A stretch of DNA of 64,000 nucleotides from Sphingomonas gilva (GTDB lineage Bacteria; Pseudomonadota; Alphaproteobacteria; Sphingomonadales; Sphingomonadaceae), in the NCBI RefSeq assembly GCF_003515075.1, contig NZ_QWLV01000004.1:62001-126000 (forward strand). Direction: 5' to 3'. Both the position numbers and the translations under genes were made by a program. The notes below the pieces were generated by a model, which was not told the origin of the DNA, did not search any database, and worked only from the letters and a program-made list of their open reading frames with translations. Each line of letters opens with the position of its first letter. Position 1 is the first letter of the stretch. Below, one piece after another: positions 18,187-26,351 of the stretch.

Positions 18187-18759
18187 ATGCGTGAGGACCC
18201 AGCGGTGGCGCGCGCCATCGACGATGAAATGGACAGCGAGGCCGAAGACGAGCTGCGCCTGTGGGGCACGCTCAAATGGTTCGACGTGACCCGGGGATTC
18301 GGCTTTCTGGTGGCCGACGACGCGGCGATCGGCGATATCCTGGTGCATTTTTCGGTGCTGCAGCCGCACGGCCGCCGGAGCCTTCCCGAAGGCGCGCGGG
18401 CGGAGGTGGTCGCGGTGCGCCGCGACCGCGGCTATCAGGCGCGCGACATCCTCGCGATCGATCTGTCGACCGCGATCGAGGCGGCGGGCGAGCGGCGCGC
18501 GCGCGATCCCGACCGGGTCGATCCGGTCGCGCTGATCGACAGCGCGGGCGATTTCGAGCCGGCCAGCGTCAAATGGTTCAACCGCCTGAAGGGATACGGC
18601 TTCCTGATTCGCGAAAGCGACGGCGCCGACATCTTCGTCCATATGGAAACCTTGCGCCGCGCGGGCGTTGCGGAGGTGGAGCCGGGCGACGTGATGCGCG
18701 CGCGCGTGGTCGACGGGCGCAAGGGGCCGCTGGCGGTGATGGTGGAAAAGGCCGATTGA
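18187..18759 (+). CDS. Cold-shock-domain protein with two CSDs
   Basis: 190 residues with two cold-shock folds. The first, at about 25-95, has WGTLKWFDVTRGFGFL and ILVHFSVL, the RNP1/RNP2-like aromatic motifs. The second, at about 125-190, has ASVKWFNRLKGYGFLI and DIFVHMETL. Such proteins bind single-stranded RNA or DNA. The tandem form, with an acidic N-terminus, is frequent in alphaproteobacteria. Start: ATG 18187, with an in-frame GTG at 18184. It follows recX and is 7 bp from the DUF192 start. Confidence 0.93.
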   Translation: MREDPAVARAIDDEMDSEAEDELRLWGTLKWFDVTRGFGFLVADDAAIGDILVHFSVLQPHGRRSLPEGARAEVVAVRRDRGYQARDILAIDLSTAIEAAGERRARDPDRVDPVALIDSAGDFEPASVKWFNRLKGYGFLIRESDGADIFVHMETLRRAGVAEVEPGDVMRARVVDGRKGPLAVMVEKAD

Positions 18760-18766
18760 GGTGATC

Positions 18767-19270
18767 GTGAAGCGTAGTTTTCTGGGAATTGCCGCCGCCC
18801 TGCTGATCGTCATGCCGGGGTGCAACGCCACCACCGATGCGGCGACCAGCGCCAATGGCGAGGCGGCGAAGCAGCTGGCGCCGGTCACCATCCGAACCGC
18901 CGACGGCAAGACGCACATTTTCCAGGCCGAGATCGCCGACACGGTCGAACTGCAGCAGCGCGGGCTGATGTACCGCACCGACCTGGGCCCGCAATCGGCG
19001 ATGCTGTTCGCCCCCTATCCGCCCGAAGGCCCGCCGCGGGTGGCGAGCTTCTGGATGCAGAACACGCCGACCTCGCTCGACATCGTCTTCATCCGCGCCG
19101 ACGGCACGATCGCCTCGATCGCCGAGAACACCGTGCCCTATTCGACCGACCCGATTCCCTCGGGCGAGCCGGTCGCGGCCGTGCTGGAGCTCGTCGCCGG
19201 GCGCACCGCCGAGCTGGGCATCTCGGAGGACGACCGGGTGAGCTGGCCGGGCGGACCGTCGGCCAACTGA
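18767..19270 (+). CDS. DUF192 family protein, probably lipid-anchored
   Basis: 167 residues from the GTG at 18767, which has GAGG at the right distance; an in-frame GTG at 18761 is the alternative. The N-terminal hydrophobic segment ends in VMPGC, a likely lipobox. The DUF192 core is present: LQQRGLMYRTDLG, FWMQNTPTSLDIVFI and IASIAENTVPYS. The biochemical role of the family is unsettled. It follows the cold-shock gene and precedes the NDUFA12 gene in one transcriptional direction. Confidence 0.88.
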   Translation: MKRSFLGIAAALLIVMPGCNATTDAATSANGEAAKQLAPVTIRTADGKTHIFQAEIADTVELQQRGLMYRTDLGPQSAMLFAPYPPEGPPRVASFWMQNTPTSLDIVFIRADGTIASIAENTVPYSTDPIPSGEPVAAVLELVAGRTAELGISEDDRVSWPGGPSAN

Positions 19271-19318
19271 GCCCTCCGCCCATTGCCGCGCCCCGGCGAT
19301 GGCGGTAAGCGCGTGGCC

Positions 19319-19711
19319 ATGAGCATCCTCGGTTCGATCTTCACCTGGTGGAACGGCGCCACCTGGGGCACCCATCTCGGCCTGCGCGGCAAGACGAAGA
19401 TGGGCACCGATTCGCTTGGCAACGTCTATTGGCAGGGCGGCAAGGACACCGCCGGCAACCCGCGCCGCTGGGTGATCTACAACGGCGCCAACGACGCCAG
19501 CCGCGTGCCGCCCGAATGGCATGGCTGGCTGCACCACCAGGTCGCCGACGTGCCCGACAAGTCGCTGCCGCCGCCCCGCCGGTGGGAGAAGGAAGCCGCC
19601 GCCAACATGACCGGCACCAGCTTCGCCTATCGTCCCAGGGGCGCGCTGGAGGAGGGCGGCCGGCGCGCCGCCGCGACGGGCGACTACGAGGCGTGGAGCC
19701 CCGAGGGGTGA
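19319..19711 (+). CDS. NADH:ubiquinone oxidoreductase accessory subunit, NDUFA12 type
   Basis: 130 residues. The family signature is clear: TWWNGATWGTHLGLRG, GNVYWQGG, RRWVIYNG and SRVPPEWHGWLHH. NDUFA12 (B17.2) is one of the supernumerary complex I subunits shared by mitochondria and alphaproteobacteria; it sits on the peripheral arm. Its stop overlaps the GTG start of the next gene (GTGA), so the two are translationally coupled. The main nuo operon is elsewhere. Confidence 0.93.
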   Translation: MSILGSIFTWWNGATWGTHLGLRGKTKMGTDSLGNVYWQGGKDTAGNPRRWVIYNGANDASRVPPEWHGWLHHQVADVPDKSLPPPRRWEKEAAANMTGTSFAYRPRGALEEGGRRAAATGDYEAWSPEG

Positions 19712-20412
19712 GGAACCGGCTGATCGCGGGCGCAGCGGTGCTGGGGCTGTTCGCCTTCGGCGCGACCGCGATCGCGCTGCAGGAGGACAACCAAGCCGCG
19801 CCCGAGCTGGAGAACGCGGTCGAGCCGCCGCCGCCTGCTCCCGCGCCCTCGCCACGGCAGCGCAGCACGGGCGGCGTCGAGACGATCGACGCGCCGATCG
19901 ATGTCGACATCGACGCCGGCGCGACCCCGATGGCCGAGCGCGAGGCGGTGATCGGCCTGCTCAACAAGCGCAACGGCACCTCGCGCGACCTGACGCTGAA
20001 GCCAGGCCAGGCGGTGCGCATCGGCGACGCGGTGGTGCGCCTGTCGGCCTGCGAGCGCACCGCGCCGTGGGAACCGGAGAAGCTGACCGGCGCGTTCGTC
20101 CAGCTCGACGTGCGCGGGCCCGACGCCAAGTGGCGGCGCGTGTTCTCCGGCTGGCTCTACAAGGAGCAGCCGCGCTTCAACGTCGTCATCCACCCGATCT
20201 ACGACGTCTGGCCCAAGAGCTGCACGATGGCCTTCCCCGACAAGGGGCCCGACACGATCGTGCTGGGCGAGGGCGGGGGCGGGGGCGGATCGGGCGGCGC
20301 GCGCAGGCCGTCGAGCGCGCCGAACCAGGGTGCGGGCGCCGAATCGGGCACGACCGCGACGCCGAGCGCACCCTCGGCCGAGGAAAGCGCACCCTCCAGC
20401 AACGCCATATAG
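19708..20412 (+). CDS. DUF2155 family exported protein
   Basis: 234 residues from the GTG at 19708. It has an N-terminal signal or anchor (LIAGAAVLGLFAFGATAIAL), a Pro-rich linker, and a DUF2155 domain at about 75-175: LTLKPGQAVRIGDAVVRLSACE, FVQLDV, RVFSGWLYKEQPRFNVVIHPIYDVWPKSC. After the conserved Cys the remaining ~60 residues are Gly/Ser/Ala/Pro-rich, and they are encoded opposite the 3' end of aat. The function of the family is not known. Linkage to NDUFA12 is common in this group and may hint at an envelope or respiratory role. Confidence 0.85.
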   Translation: MRNRLIAGAAVLGLFAFGATAIALQEDNQAAPELENAVEPPPPAPAPSPRQRSTGGVETIDAPIDVDIDAGATPMAEREAVIGLLNKRNGTSRDLTLKPGQAVRIGDAVVRLSACERTAPWEPEKLTGAFVQLDVRGPDAKWRRVFSGWLYKEQPRFNVVIHPIYDVWPKSCTMAFPDKGPDTIVLGEGGGGGGSGGARRPSSAPNQGAGAESGTTATPSAPSAEESAPSSNAI

Positions 20413-20933
20413 TCGGCGCGCGTCACCTCGATCGCGCCCAGCGAGGCGAGGTGCGGGGTGAGGAACTGGCAATCGAGCAGGCTGAACCCGCCGACCCGGA
20501 GACGCGCGACCAGCCAGGCGAGCGCGACCTTGGAGGCGTCCGCCACCCGGCTGACCATCGATTCGCCGAAGAACGCGCCGCCCAGCGCGAGGCCGTAGAG
20601 CCCGCCGGCCAGCCGCTCCCCGTCCCACACCTCGATCGAATGGGCATGGCCCTGATGGTGCAGCGTGACGAAGGCGTTCTCGATCTGGCGGTTGATCCAG
20701 GTCTCCTCGCGGTCGGCCGCAGCCTCGGCGCACAGCGCGATGATGCTTTCGAAGGCGGCGTCGGCGGTGACGCGGAAGCGGTCGCGCACCAGCGTCCGGC
20801 GCAGCGAATGCGAAAGGTGGAAGCGGTCGAGCGGCAGGATGCCGCGCTTGCGCGGCTCGACCCAATAGACCCCGCCGGCATCGCGGCTGTCCGCCATCGG
20901 GAAGATGCCCATCGCATAGGCGCGAAGCAGCAT
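20199..20933 (-). CDS. aat: Leucyl/phenylalanyl-tRNA--protein transferase
   Basis: N-end-rule enzyme that adds Leu or Phe to proteins with N-terminal Lys or Arg, marking them for ClpS/ClpAP. Motifs: LLRAYAMGIFPMA, VYWVEPRKRGILPLDRFH, ETWINRQIENAFVTLHHQGHAHSIEVW, GGLYGLALGGAFFGESM and LLDCQFLTPHLASLGA. The ATG at 20933 starts inside the usual N-terminal motif (PLDPLMLLRAY), and no ATG, GTG or TTG exists upstream before the stop. A CTG start or an unusually short N-terminus is implied. The C-terminal ~65 residues are Pro/Ser-rich and lie opposite the DUF2155 gene. Confidence 0.92.
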   Translation of the reverse strand: MLLRAYAMGIFPMADSRDAGGVYWVEPRKRGILPLDRFHLSHSLRRTLVRDRFRVTADAAFESIIALCAEAAADREETWINRQIENAFVTLHHQGHAHSIEVWDGERLAGGLYGLALGGAFFGESMVSRVADASKVALAWLVARLRVGGFSLLDCQFLTPHLASLGAIEVTRADYMALLEGALSSAEGALGVAVVPDSAPAPWFGALDGLRAPPDPPPPPPSPSTIVSGPLSGKAIVQLLGQTS

Positions 20934-21002
20934 CAGCGGGTCTAGCGGCGGGCCGGGATGGTGGGTCAGGCGCGTCGTCCTCGGCTGGGTTGCGCGGCCA
21001 CG

Positions 21003-21347
21003 CTACAGGATTTCGCGCACCTTGTCCTGCGGCCGGCACAGGCGCACGCCCTTTTCGGTCTCGACGATCGGCCGCTCGATCAGGATCGGGTCCTCGACCA
21101 TCGCATCGAGCACCGCCGAATCGCTGACATGGGCGAGATCGAGCATCTCGGCGAGGCGTTCCTTGGTCCTGAGGCCCTGGTGCGGGGTGATGCCGGCGCG
21201 ATCATAGAGCCGCTTCAACTCATCGCGCGACGGCGGGGTCTTCAGATAGTCGATCACCTCGATCTCGACGCCGGGCTCGGCCTCGAGGATCTCCAGCGTC
21301 TTGCGCGAGGTGCCGCAGCGCGGATTGTGGTAGATCGTGGCTTTCAT
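21003..21347 (-). CDS. ArsC-family reductase (glutaredoxin-like arsenate reductase)
   Basis: 114 residues, thioredoxin-fold ArsC of the glutaredoxin-dependent class. Cys11 in NPRCGTSRKTLEIL is the catalytic cysteine. IDYLKTPPSRDELKRLYDRAG and the IERPIVET segment match the family. It may reduce arsenate, but ArsC/YfgD-like proteins outside ars operons can have other roles. No arsR or arsenite pump is near, so the arsenic assignment is only by family. Confidence 0.88.
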   Translation of the reverse strand: MKATIYHNPRCGTSRKTLEILEAEPGVEIEVIDYLKTPPSRDELKRLYDRAGITPHQGLRTKERLAEMLDLAHVSDSAVLDAMVEDPILIERPIVETEKGVRLCRPQDKVREIL

Positions 21348-21382
21348 GCGCCACCAACTCCGTCACGCTGAACTTGTTTCAA

Positions 21383-21478
21383 CCCGTCGCCCCCGCGGAG
21401 GCGGGGGCCTCGGTCGGCAAGCGCCACGTTCGGATGTGCCACAAACCCAAAGGCCCCTGCCTGCGCAGGGGCGACGGG
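21383..21478. repeat. GTCGCCCC palindromic element, copy 1
   Basis: About 96 bp with ends CCCGTCGCCCC and GGGGCGACGGG and a second inner GGGGGCCTC / AGGCCCC pair. It sits between the accC stop and the ArsC-like gene. Its inner right half (GATGTGCCACAAACCCA and following) is nearly identical to the copy at 44236-44328. Confidence 0.8.
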
Positions 21479-22828
21479 CTAATCTCCTTGCCGCGCCAGC
21501 CACTCCTCCAGCCATTTGATCGTATAGTCGCCCGCTTGAAAATCGGGATCGTCGAGCAGCGCCTGGTGCAAGGGGATGGTGGTCGTCACCCCGTCGATGA
21601 CGAACTCCTCCAGCGCGCGGCGCAGGCGGCGGAGCGCGCCGTTCCTGGTGGTGCCGTAGACGATCAGCTTGGCGATCATGCTGTCGTAATAGGGCGGCAC
21701 CCGGTAGCCGGCGTAGAGCCCCGAATCGACGCGGACATGCATCCCGCCCGGCGCGTGATAGCCCTTCACCAGCCCCGGCGAGGGCGCGAAGGTCTTCGGG
21801 TTCTCCGCATTGATGCGGCATTCGATGGCGTGGCCGCGGAACTGCACATCCTCCTGGCGCAGGGTCAGCGGATGGCCGTCGGCGATGCGGATCTGCTCGC
21901 GCACCAGATCGAGCCCGGTGATCGCCTCGGTCACCGGATGCTCCACCTGCAGGCGCGTGTTCATCTCGATGAAGTAGAACTCGCCCGCTTCCCACAGGAA
22001 CTCGATCGTCCCCGCGCCGCGATAGCCCATGTCCGCCATCGCCTTCGCCACGATCGCGCCCATCCGGTCGCGCTCCTCGGGGGTGATGACGGGGGAGGGG
22101 GCCTCCTCGACCACCTTCTGGTGCCGGCGCTGGAGCGAGCAGTCGCGCTCGCCGAGATGGATCGCGTTGCCGTTGCCGTCGCCGAAGACCTGGAACTCGA
22201 TATGGCGCGGATTGCCGAGATATTTCTCCATATAGACGGTCGCGTCGCCGAACGCCGCCTTGGCCTCGGTCCCCGCCTGCTGCATCAGCGTTTCGAGGCT
22301 GTCCTCGGACGTGCAGACCTTCATGCCGCGCCCGCCGCCGCCCGACGCCGCCTTGATGATCACGGGGTAGCCGATCTCCGCCGCCAGCCGCCGCGCCTCC
22401 GCCACGTCGCTGATCGCGCCGTCCGAACCGGGCACCAGCGGCAGGCCGAGCGCGCCCGCGGTGCGCTTCGCCTCCACCTTGTCGCCCATGGTGCGGATAT
22501 GCTCGGGCTTGGGGCCGATGAAGGCGATGTCGTGATGCTCGACGATCTCGGCGAAGCGGGCGTTCTCCGAAAGGAAGCCGTAGCCGGGATGGATCGCGTC
22601 CGCCCCCGTCACCTCGGCGGCGGAGATGATGTTGGGGATGTTGAGATAGCTTTCGGACGCCGCGGGCGGGCCGATGCACACCGCCTGGTCGGCCAGGCGG
22701 ACGTGCATCGCATCGGCGTCGGCGGTGGAGTGCACCGCCACCGTCTTGATCCCCATCTCATGGCAGGCGCGGTGGATGCGCAGCGCGATCTCGCCGCGAT
22801 TGGCGATCAGGACTTTCGAGATTGCCAC
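21479..22828 (-). CDS. accC: Acetyl-CoA carboxylase, biotin carboxylase subunit
   Basis: 449 residues. It carboxylates the biotin on AccB using ATP and bicarbonate, the first step of fatty-acid synthesis. ATP-grasp features: the N-terminal [14 protein letters not shown], the Gly-rich lid [12 protein letters not shown], the metal-binding [16 protein letters not shown], and ECRINAENP. The start is 6 bp after the accB stop, giving the classical accB-accC pair. Confidence 0.98.
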   Translation of the reverse strand: MAISKVLIANRGEIALRIHRACHEMGIKTVAVHSTADADAMHVRLADQAVCIGPPAASESYLNIPNIISAAEVTGADAIHPGYGFLSENARFAEIVEHHDIAFIGPKPEHIRTMGDKVEAKRTAGALGLPLVPGSDGAISDVAEARRLAAEIGYPVIIKAASGGGGRGMKVCTSEDSLETLMQQAGTEAKAAFGDATVYMEKYLGNPRHIEFQVFGDGNGNAIHLGERDCSLQRRHQKVVEEAPSPVITPEERDRMGAIVAKAMADMGYRGAGTIEFLWEAGEFYFIEMNTRLQVEHPVTEAITGLDLVREQIRIADGHPLTLRQEDVQFRGHAIECRINAENPKTFAPSPGLVKGYHAPGGMHVRVDSGLYAGYRVPPYYDSMIAKLIVYGTTRNGALRRLRRALEEFVIDGVTTTIPLHQALLDDPDFQAGDYTIKWLEEWLARQGD

Positions 22829-22834
22829 GCGGCG

Positions 22835-23314
22835 TTACTCGACGACGACGAGCGGCTGGTCGAATTCGACCGGCTGGCCGTTGTCGACCAGGATCGCCTT
22901 GACCGTGCCCGCGCTGGGCGCGGTGATCGGGTTCATTACCTTCATCGCCTCGACGATCAGCAGCGTATCGCCCGCGGAGACGCTCTTGCCGACCGCGATG
23001 AACGGCGCCGCGCCGGGCTCCGCCGCCAGGTAGCAGGTGCCGACCATCGGCGACTTGACCGCGTTGGCGTGGCCCGCGGCGGGGACGGGCGCCGCCGTCT
23101 CGCTGGCGGCGGGGGCGACGACGGGCGCGGACGCAGGAGCGGGTGCGGCGTGATAGACCGGCGCGGGCGCGGCGGTCAGCGTGCGCGCGACGCGGACCTT
23201 GCGGTCGCCGTCCTGCACCTCGATCTCGGTCAGCTGCGTCGCGTCGAGCATTTCGGCGAGCTGGCGCACCAGCTCCGCGTCGATCTGCATTGCGCCCTTT
23301 GTCGTCTCGTTCAT
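22835..23314 (-). CDS. accB: Acetyl-CoA carboxylase, biotin carboxyl carrier protein
   Basis: 159 residues. Helical N-terminus, then an Ala/Pro-rich flexible linker (about 47-82), then a biotinyl domain with Lys125 in VEAMKVMN as the biotinylation site. The linker and the 'thumb' region ([18 protein letters not shown]) are typical. The ATG at 23314 has AAGGG six bases upstream; an internal ATG at residue 9 is possible. It is followed by accC and preceded by aroQ, as in many proteobacteria. Confidence 0.97.
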   Translation of the reverse strand: MNETTKGAMQIDAELVRQLAEMLDATQLTEIEVQDGDRKVRVARTLTAAPAPVYHAAPAPASAPVVAPAASETAAPVPAAGHANAVKSPMVGTCYLAAEPGAAPFIAVGKSVSAGDTLLIVEAMKVMNPITAPSAGTVKAILVDNGQPVEFDQPLVVVE

Positions 23315-23356
23315 GGCGGCCCTTCTCGTGTGCCGTATGGGAAAGCGCGCCCTGTG

Positions 23357-23797
23357 TCAGAGACGCGCGGCGGCTTCAAGCGCGAGGGAGTAGGAAAGCG
23401 CACCGAACCCGGCGATCGTTCCCTTCGCCGCCATGCCGACATAGCTGTGACGGCGATATTCCTCGCGCGCCACGGGGTTGGAGATGTGCACCTCGATCAC
23501 CGGCGTCCTGATCGACCGGATCGCGTCGTAGAGCGCGAGCGAGGTGTGGGTCAGCGCGCCGGCGTTGAGCAGCACCGCCTTCGCCCCCTCCGCCTGCGCC
23601 TCGTGCAGCCAGTCGACCAAATGCCCTTCATGGTTGGACTGGCGCATCTCGATCTCCAGCCCCAACGCGCGCCCGCGGTCTTCCAACTGGCCGGCGATAT
23701 CGTCGAGCGTGTCCGATCCGTAGATCTCCGGCTCGCGCAGGCCGAGCAGGTTGAGGTTGGGGCCGTTCAGCACATAGACGGTATCGGCCACTGCCAT
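23357..23797 (-). CDS. aroQ: 3-dehydroquinate dehydratase, type II
   Basis: 146 residues from the ATG at 23797 ([19 protein letters not shown]). The frame is open further upstream, but this is the family start. It catalyses the third shikimate-pathway step. Type II motifs: [14 protein letters not shown] (active-site Tyr and lid), [23 protein letters not shown] and [13 protein letters not shown] (catalytic His region). It is upstream of accB-accC on the same strand. Confidence 0.96.
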   Translation of the reverse strand: MAVADTVYVLNGPNLNLLGLREPEIYGSDTLDDIAGQLEDRGRALGLEIEMRQSNHEGHLVDWLHEAQAEGAKAVLLNAGALTHTSLALYDAIRSIRTPVIEVHISNPVAREEYRRHSYVGMAAKGTIAGFGALSYSLALEAAARL

Positions 23798-23853
23798 CCC
23801 CTTGTCGGTTGCGGGCTGCCCGGTGCGGCCCCTATATCGCGCGCACCCCAATA

Positions 23854-23892
23854 CCCGTTCGTGTCGAGCGAAGTCGAGACACGCTTTTCGGG
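23854..23892. repeat. Short palindrome between aroQ and thiSG
   Basis: Nested arms CCCG/CGGG and CGTGTC/GACACG surround GAGCGAAGTCGA. It is of the 'CGTGTCGAGCGAAGTCGAGACACG' type seen repeatedly in sphingomonad genomes. It occupies the divergent promoter region of aroQ and thiSG. Confidence 0.65.
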
Positions 23893-23915
23893 CGCATCAT
23901 CACGGAAACCGCGCT

Positions 23916-24920
23916 TTGCACACCGACGGCACCATCTCGATCACGGTCAACGGCGAGCACCGCCGCGTCGCCGACGGCATGACCATCGCCGATCTCGCTA
24001 ACGAACTGGGCCTGGTGCCCGAGAAGGTGGCGGTAGAGCGCAACCTGGAGATCGTGCCGCGATCGACGCTGGCCGATGTGCGGATCGAGGACGGCGACGA
24101 TCTGGAGATCGTCCATTTCGTAGGGGGTGGCGACCATGCCCGCCCGGTGGAGGACGACAGCTGGACCGTCGCGGGCAAGACCTTCCGATCGCGCCTGATC
24201 GTCGGCACCGGCAAGTATCGGGACTTCGCGCAGAACGCGGCGGCCGTCGAAGCCAGCGGGGCGGAGATCGTCACCGTCGCCGTGCGCCGGGTCAATGTCA
24301 GCGACCCCAAGGCGCCGATGCTGACCGATTATATCGATCCGAAGAAGGTCACCTATCTGCCCAACACCGCAGGCTGCTTCGACGCCGACAGCGCGATCCG
24401 CACGCTCCGCCTCGCGCGGGAGGCGGGGGGCTGGGATCTGGTCAAGCTGGAGGTGCTGGGAGAGGCGCGGACCTTGTATCCGGATATGAGGGAAACGCTC
24501 AAAGCCACTGAAATCCTGGTGAAGGACGGCTTCAAGCCGATGGTCTATTGCGTCGACGATCCGATCGCCGCGAAGCAGCTGGAAGAGGCGGGCGCGGTGG
24601 CGATCATGCCGCTGGGCGCGCCGATCGGATCGGGCCTCGGCATCCAGAACCGCGTCACCATCCGCCTGATCGTCGAGGGCGCGAAGGTGCCCGTGCTGGT
24701 CGATGCCGGCGTCGGCACCGCGTCGGACGCGGCGGTGGCGATGGAGCTGGGCTGCGACGGAGTCCTGATGAACACCGCGATCGCCGAGGCGAAGGACCCG
24801 GTGATGATGGCCGCGGCGATGAAGGCGGCGGTGGAGGCGGGGCGCCTGTCCTACCGCGCGGGGCGGATGGGGCGGCGGATGTACGCCGATCCCTCCTCGC
24901 CGCTCGCCGGATTGATCTGA
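23916..24920 (+). CDS. thiSG: Fused sulfur carrier ThiS and thiazole synthase ThiG
   Basis: 334 residues from a TTG at 23916; the frame is open to an ATG at 23802, but that lies in the aroQ promoter and start. Residues 5-72 are a ubiquitin-like ThiS ending FVGGG. Residues 83-334 are ThiG, with [11 protein letters not shown], the Schiff-base lysine Lys177 in LVKLEVLGE, and GAPIGSGLG and [11 protein letters not shown] for phosphate binding. ThiS donates sulfur through a C-terminal Gly-Gly thiocarboxylate, so the fused form raises the question of how the Gly-Gly end is freed. No TPP riboswitch was seen upstream. Confidence 0.93.
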   Translation: MHTDGTISITVNGEHRRVADGMTIADLANELGLVPEKVAVERNLEIVPRSTLADVRIEDGDDLEIVHFVGGGDHARPVEDDSWTVAGKTFRSRLIVGTGKYRDFAQNAAAVEASGAEIVTVAVRRVNVSDPKAPMLTDYIDPKKVTYLPNTAGCFDADSAIRTLRLAREAGGWDLVKLEVLGEARTLYPDMRETLKATEILVKDGFKPMVYCVDDPIAAKQLEEAGAVAIMPLGAPIGSGLGIQNRVTIRLIVEGAKVPVLVDAGVGTASDAAVAMELGCDGVLMNTAIAEAKDPVMMAAAMKAAVEAGRLSYRAGRMGRRMYADPSSPLAGLI

Positions 24921-24946
24921 AACACGCCGAACGGTTGGGCGCGCGC

Positions 24947-24972
24947 GGAACTATCGGCCTTTTGCCGCCGTT
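24947..24972 (+). promoter_or_regulatory. EcfG-type general stress promoter of the CsbD gene
   Basis: GGAAC at 24947-24951 and CGTT at 24969-24972 are separated by 17 bp. This fits the alphaproteobacterial EcfG consensus (GGAAC-N16/17-CGTT). It lies 56 bp before the CsbD start codon. Known biology: csbD-like genes belong to the general stress regulon in this group. The call is by pattern only. Confidence 0.65.
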
Positions 24973-25027
24973 ATCCTCTTGTGTTTGCAAGGCGCGCGCC
25001 CGCGCGCCGCACCGTTAGGAGGACATC

Positions 25028-25198
25028 ATGGGCGAGCTCATCGACAAGGTGAAGGGCAACTTCAACGAGGCCGTCGGCAAGGCCAAGCAGGAGTCCAAAA
25101 ATCCCGCCACGCGCGACGAGGGCGCGGCGCAGGAAGGCAAGGGCAAGGGCCAGCAATTCGCCGGCAAGGTGAAGGGCGCGCTCGGCGACGATATCTGA
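25028..25198 (+). CDS. CsbD-family stress protein
   Basis: A 56-residue hydrophilic protein: MGELIDKVKGNFNEAVGK, then a Lys/Glu/Gln-rich stretch, then GQQFAGKVKGALGDDI. The two 'K-G-x-x-x-x-x-G-K' repeats are typical of CsbD. A strong AGGAGGAC ribosome-binding site precedes the ATG. It has an EcfG-like promoter upstream and a terminator downstream, so it is a monocistronic stress gene. Its molecular role is unknown. Confidence 0.92.
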   Translation: MGELIDKVKGNFNEAVGKAKQESKNPATRDEGAAQEGKGKGQQFAGKVKGALGDDI

Positions 25199-25227
25199 CG
25201 TCAAGCCGTCGTCATGCGACGAAAGAG

Positions 25228-25258
25228 GCCGCTCCGGGCAACCGGGGCGGCTTTTTTT
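25228..25258 (+). terminator. Rho-independent terminator of the CsbD gene
   Basis: GCCGCTCCGG-GCAA-CCGGGGCGGC followed by seven T. A strong stem with one mismatch or wobble, 29 bp after the CsbD stop. Confidence 0.92.
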
Positions 25259-25350
25259 GCTGGCCGGCAGCGCGCCGACGTCAAGTTCTGCCTTGAACCC
25301 GCGAGCCGGGCGCGAAATAAAAGCCTCCTATTTCAGTGGGGAGAGATAGG

Positions 25351-26322
25351 ATGACATATCGGAACCTCGCCATCGGCCTGGCGATGGCGAGCGCCAGTTG
25401 CGCGGGGGCGAACGCGCAGACAGTCGGCGAATCGCAGCTCATCGCAGCGGCGCAGGATTGCCGGGCGCAGGAAGCGGCGGCGCTTGTGGCGCGCGGCATC
25501 GATGTCAACGCGAAGAATCCGGCGGGCTACACCCCGCTGATGATGGCTGCAGGCAATGGCTGCGCGGCGGTAGTGCGGCTGCTGCTCGACAGCGGCGCGG
25601 ATGCGGCGATCAGCCATGCGAGCTTCGGCGACGCCGCCGCTCAGGCCAAGATGAACCGCCATTCAGCCATTCAGGCGATGATTGAGGGACGCGCCACGGC
25701 GACCCGGTCGACGACGGCCGCGACCGGATCGGCGACGACACCGCCCGCGCGTCCGAAGGCCGCGGGGCCTGGATCAAGCGGCGGCTCGCGCGGCTGGCCC
25801 AAACCCGGCCGTTACCAGGTCGGGCAGCAGGTGCTGTTCAGCGGCACGGCCGGGAAGACCTGGGATTCGGGCGTCATCAAGAGCATCGATCCGGTATATG
25901 GCTATAATATCGAGGGTTCGAGCGGCAGCTACGACCCGTTTTTCGTCGTCGGGGCCGAGCGCGAACCCTTCTGGACCGGCTATTTCATCGGCGACTGGAA
26001 GGTGAGCGTGCCGATGGCGATGGGGACGGTGACCGACGGCCGTTACATCTATCGCACGGTCAGCGGCGGGATGCGGCTTCCGCCGCTCCGTATCGGTGCG
26101 GACGGAACCTATTCATGGCGCGTGCGGCAGGGGAAGGGCGAACAGTTGGTTCGGGGACGATGGGAGCCCAATCCCAAGGGACCGGGCGTGATCCTGAAGG
26201 CCGCGGAGAAGGGCGCCGACTGGCTGGTTTACAACAATAGCCGAACCGACAGCGCGCTCGGCCAGACGGTCATCCTGTCGAGCGACTGCTGCACCTATTA
26301 TGACGGGACACGGCTGAAATAG
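25351..26322 (+). CDS. Exported ankyrin-repeat protein
   Basis: 323 residues from the ATG at 25351 (GGGGAGAGATAGG ribosome-binding region). Signal peptide to about residue 22 (ANAQ). One to two ankyrin repeats at about 28-95 include GIDVNAKNPAGYTPLMMAAGNG and VVRLLLDSGADAAI. A Thr/Pro/Gly-rich linker leads to a C-terminal beta-rich region (about 145-323) containing two acidic-aromatic blocks (YQVGQQVLF..., TGYFIGDWKV...) that I cannot assign. It is likely a periplasmic binding protein. No partner is obvious; it converges on the TPP-enzyme gene. Confidence 0.75.
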   Translation: MTYRNLAIGLAMASASCAGANAQTVGESQLIAAAQDCRAQEAAALVARGIDVNAKNPAGYTPLMMAAGNGCAAVVRLLLDSGADAAISHASFGDAAAQAKMNRHSAIQAMIEGRATATRSTTAATGSATTPPARPKAAGPGSSGGSRGWPKPGRYQVGQQVLFSGTAGKTWDSGVIKSIDPVYGYNIEGSSGSYDPFFVVGAEREPFWTGYFIGDWKVSVPMAMGTVTDGRYIYRTVSGGMRLPPLRIGADGTYSWRVRQGKGEQLVRGRWEPNPKGPGVILKAAEKGADWLVYNNSRTDSALGQTVILSSDCCTYYDGTRLK

Positions 26323-26351
26323 GGAGCTGGGTGGAGGCGGCGCGCGAAAGC

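Noticed and set aside
21003..21347. Arsenic resistance island around the ArsC-like gene
   Set aside because: No arsR, arsB/acr3 or related genes are adjacent; the gene stands between aat and accC.
23798..23915. TPP riboswitch upstream of thiSG
   Set aside because: The conserved CTGAGA and ACCTGATCTGG-like elements are absent; the gap holds only a short palindrome.
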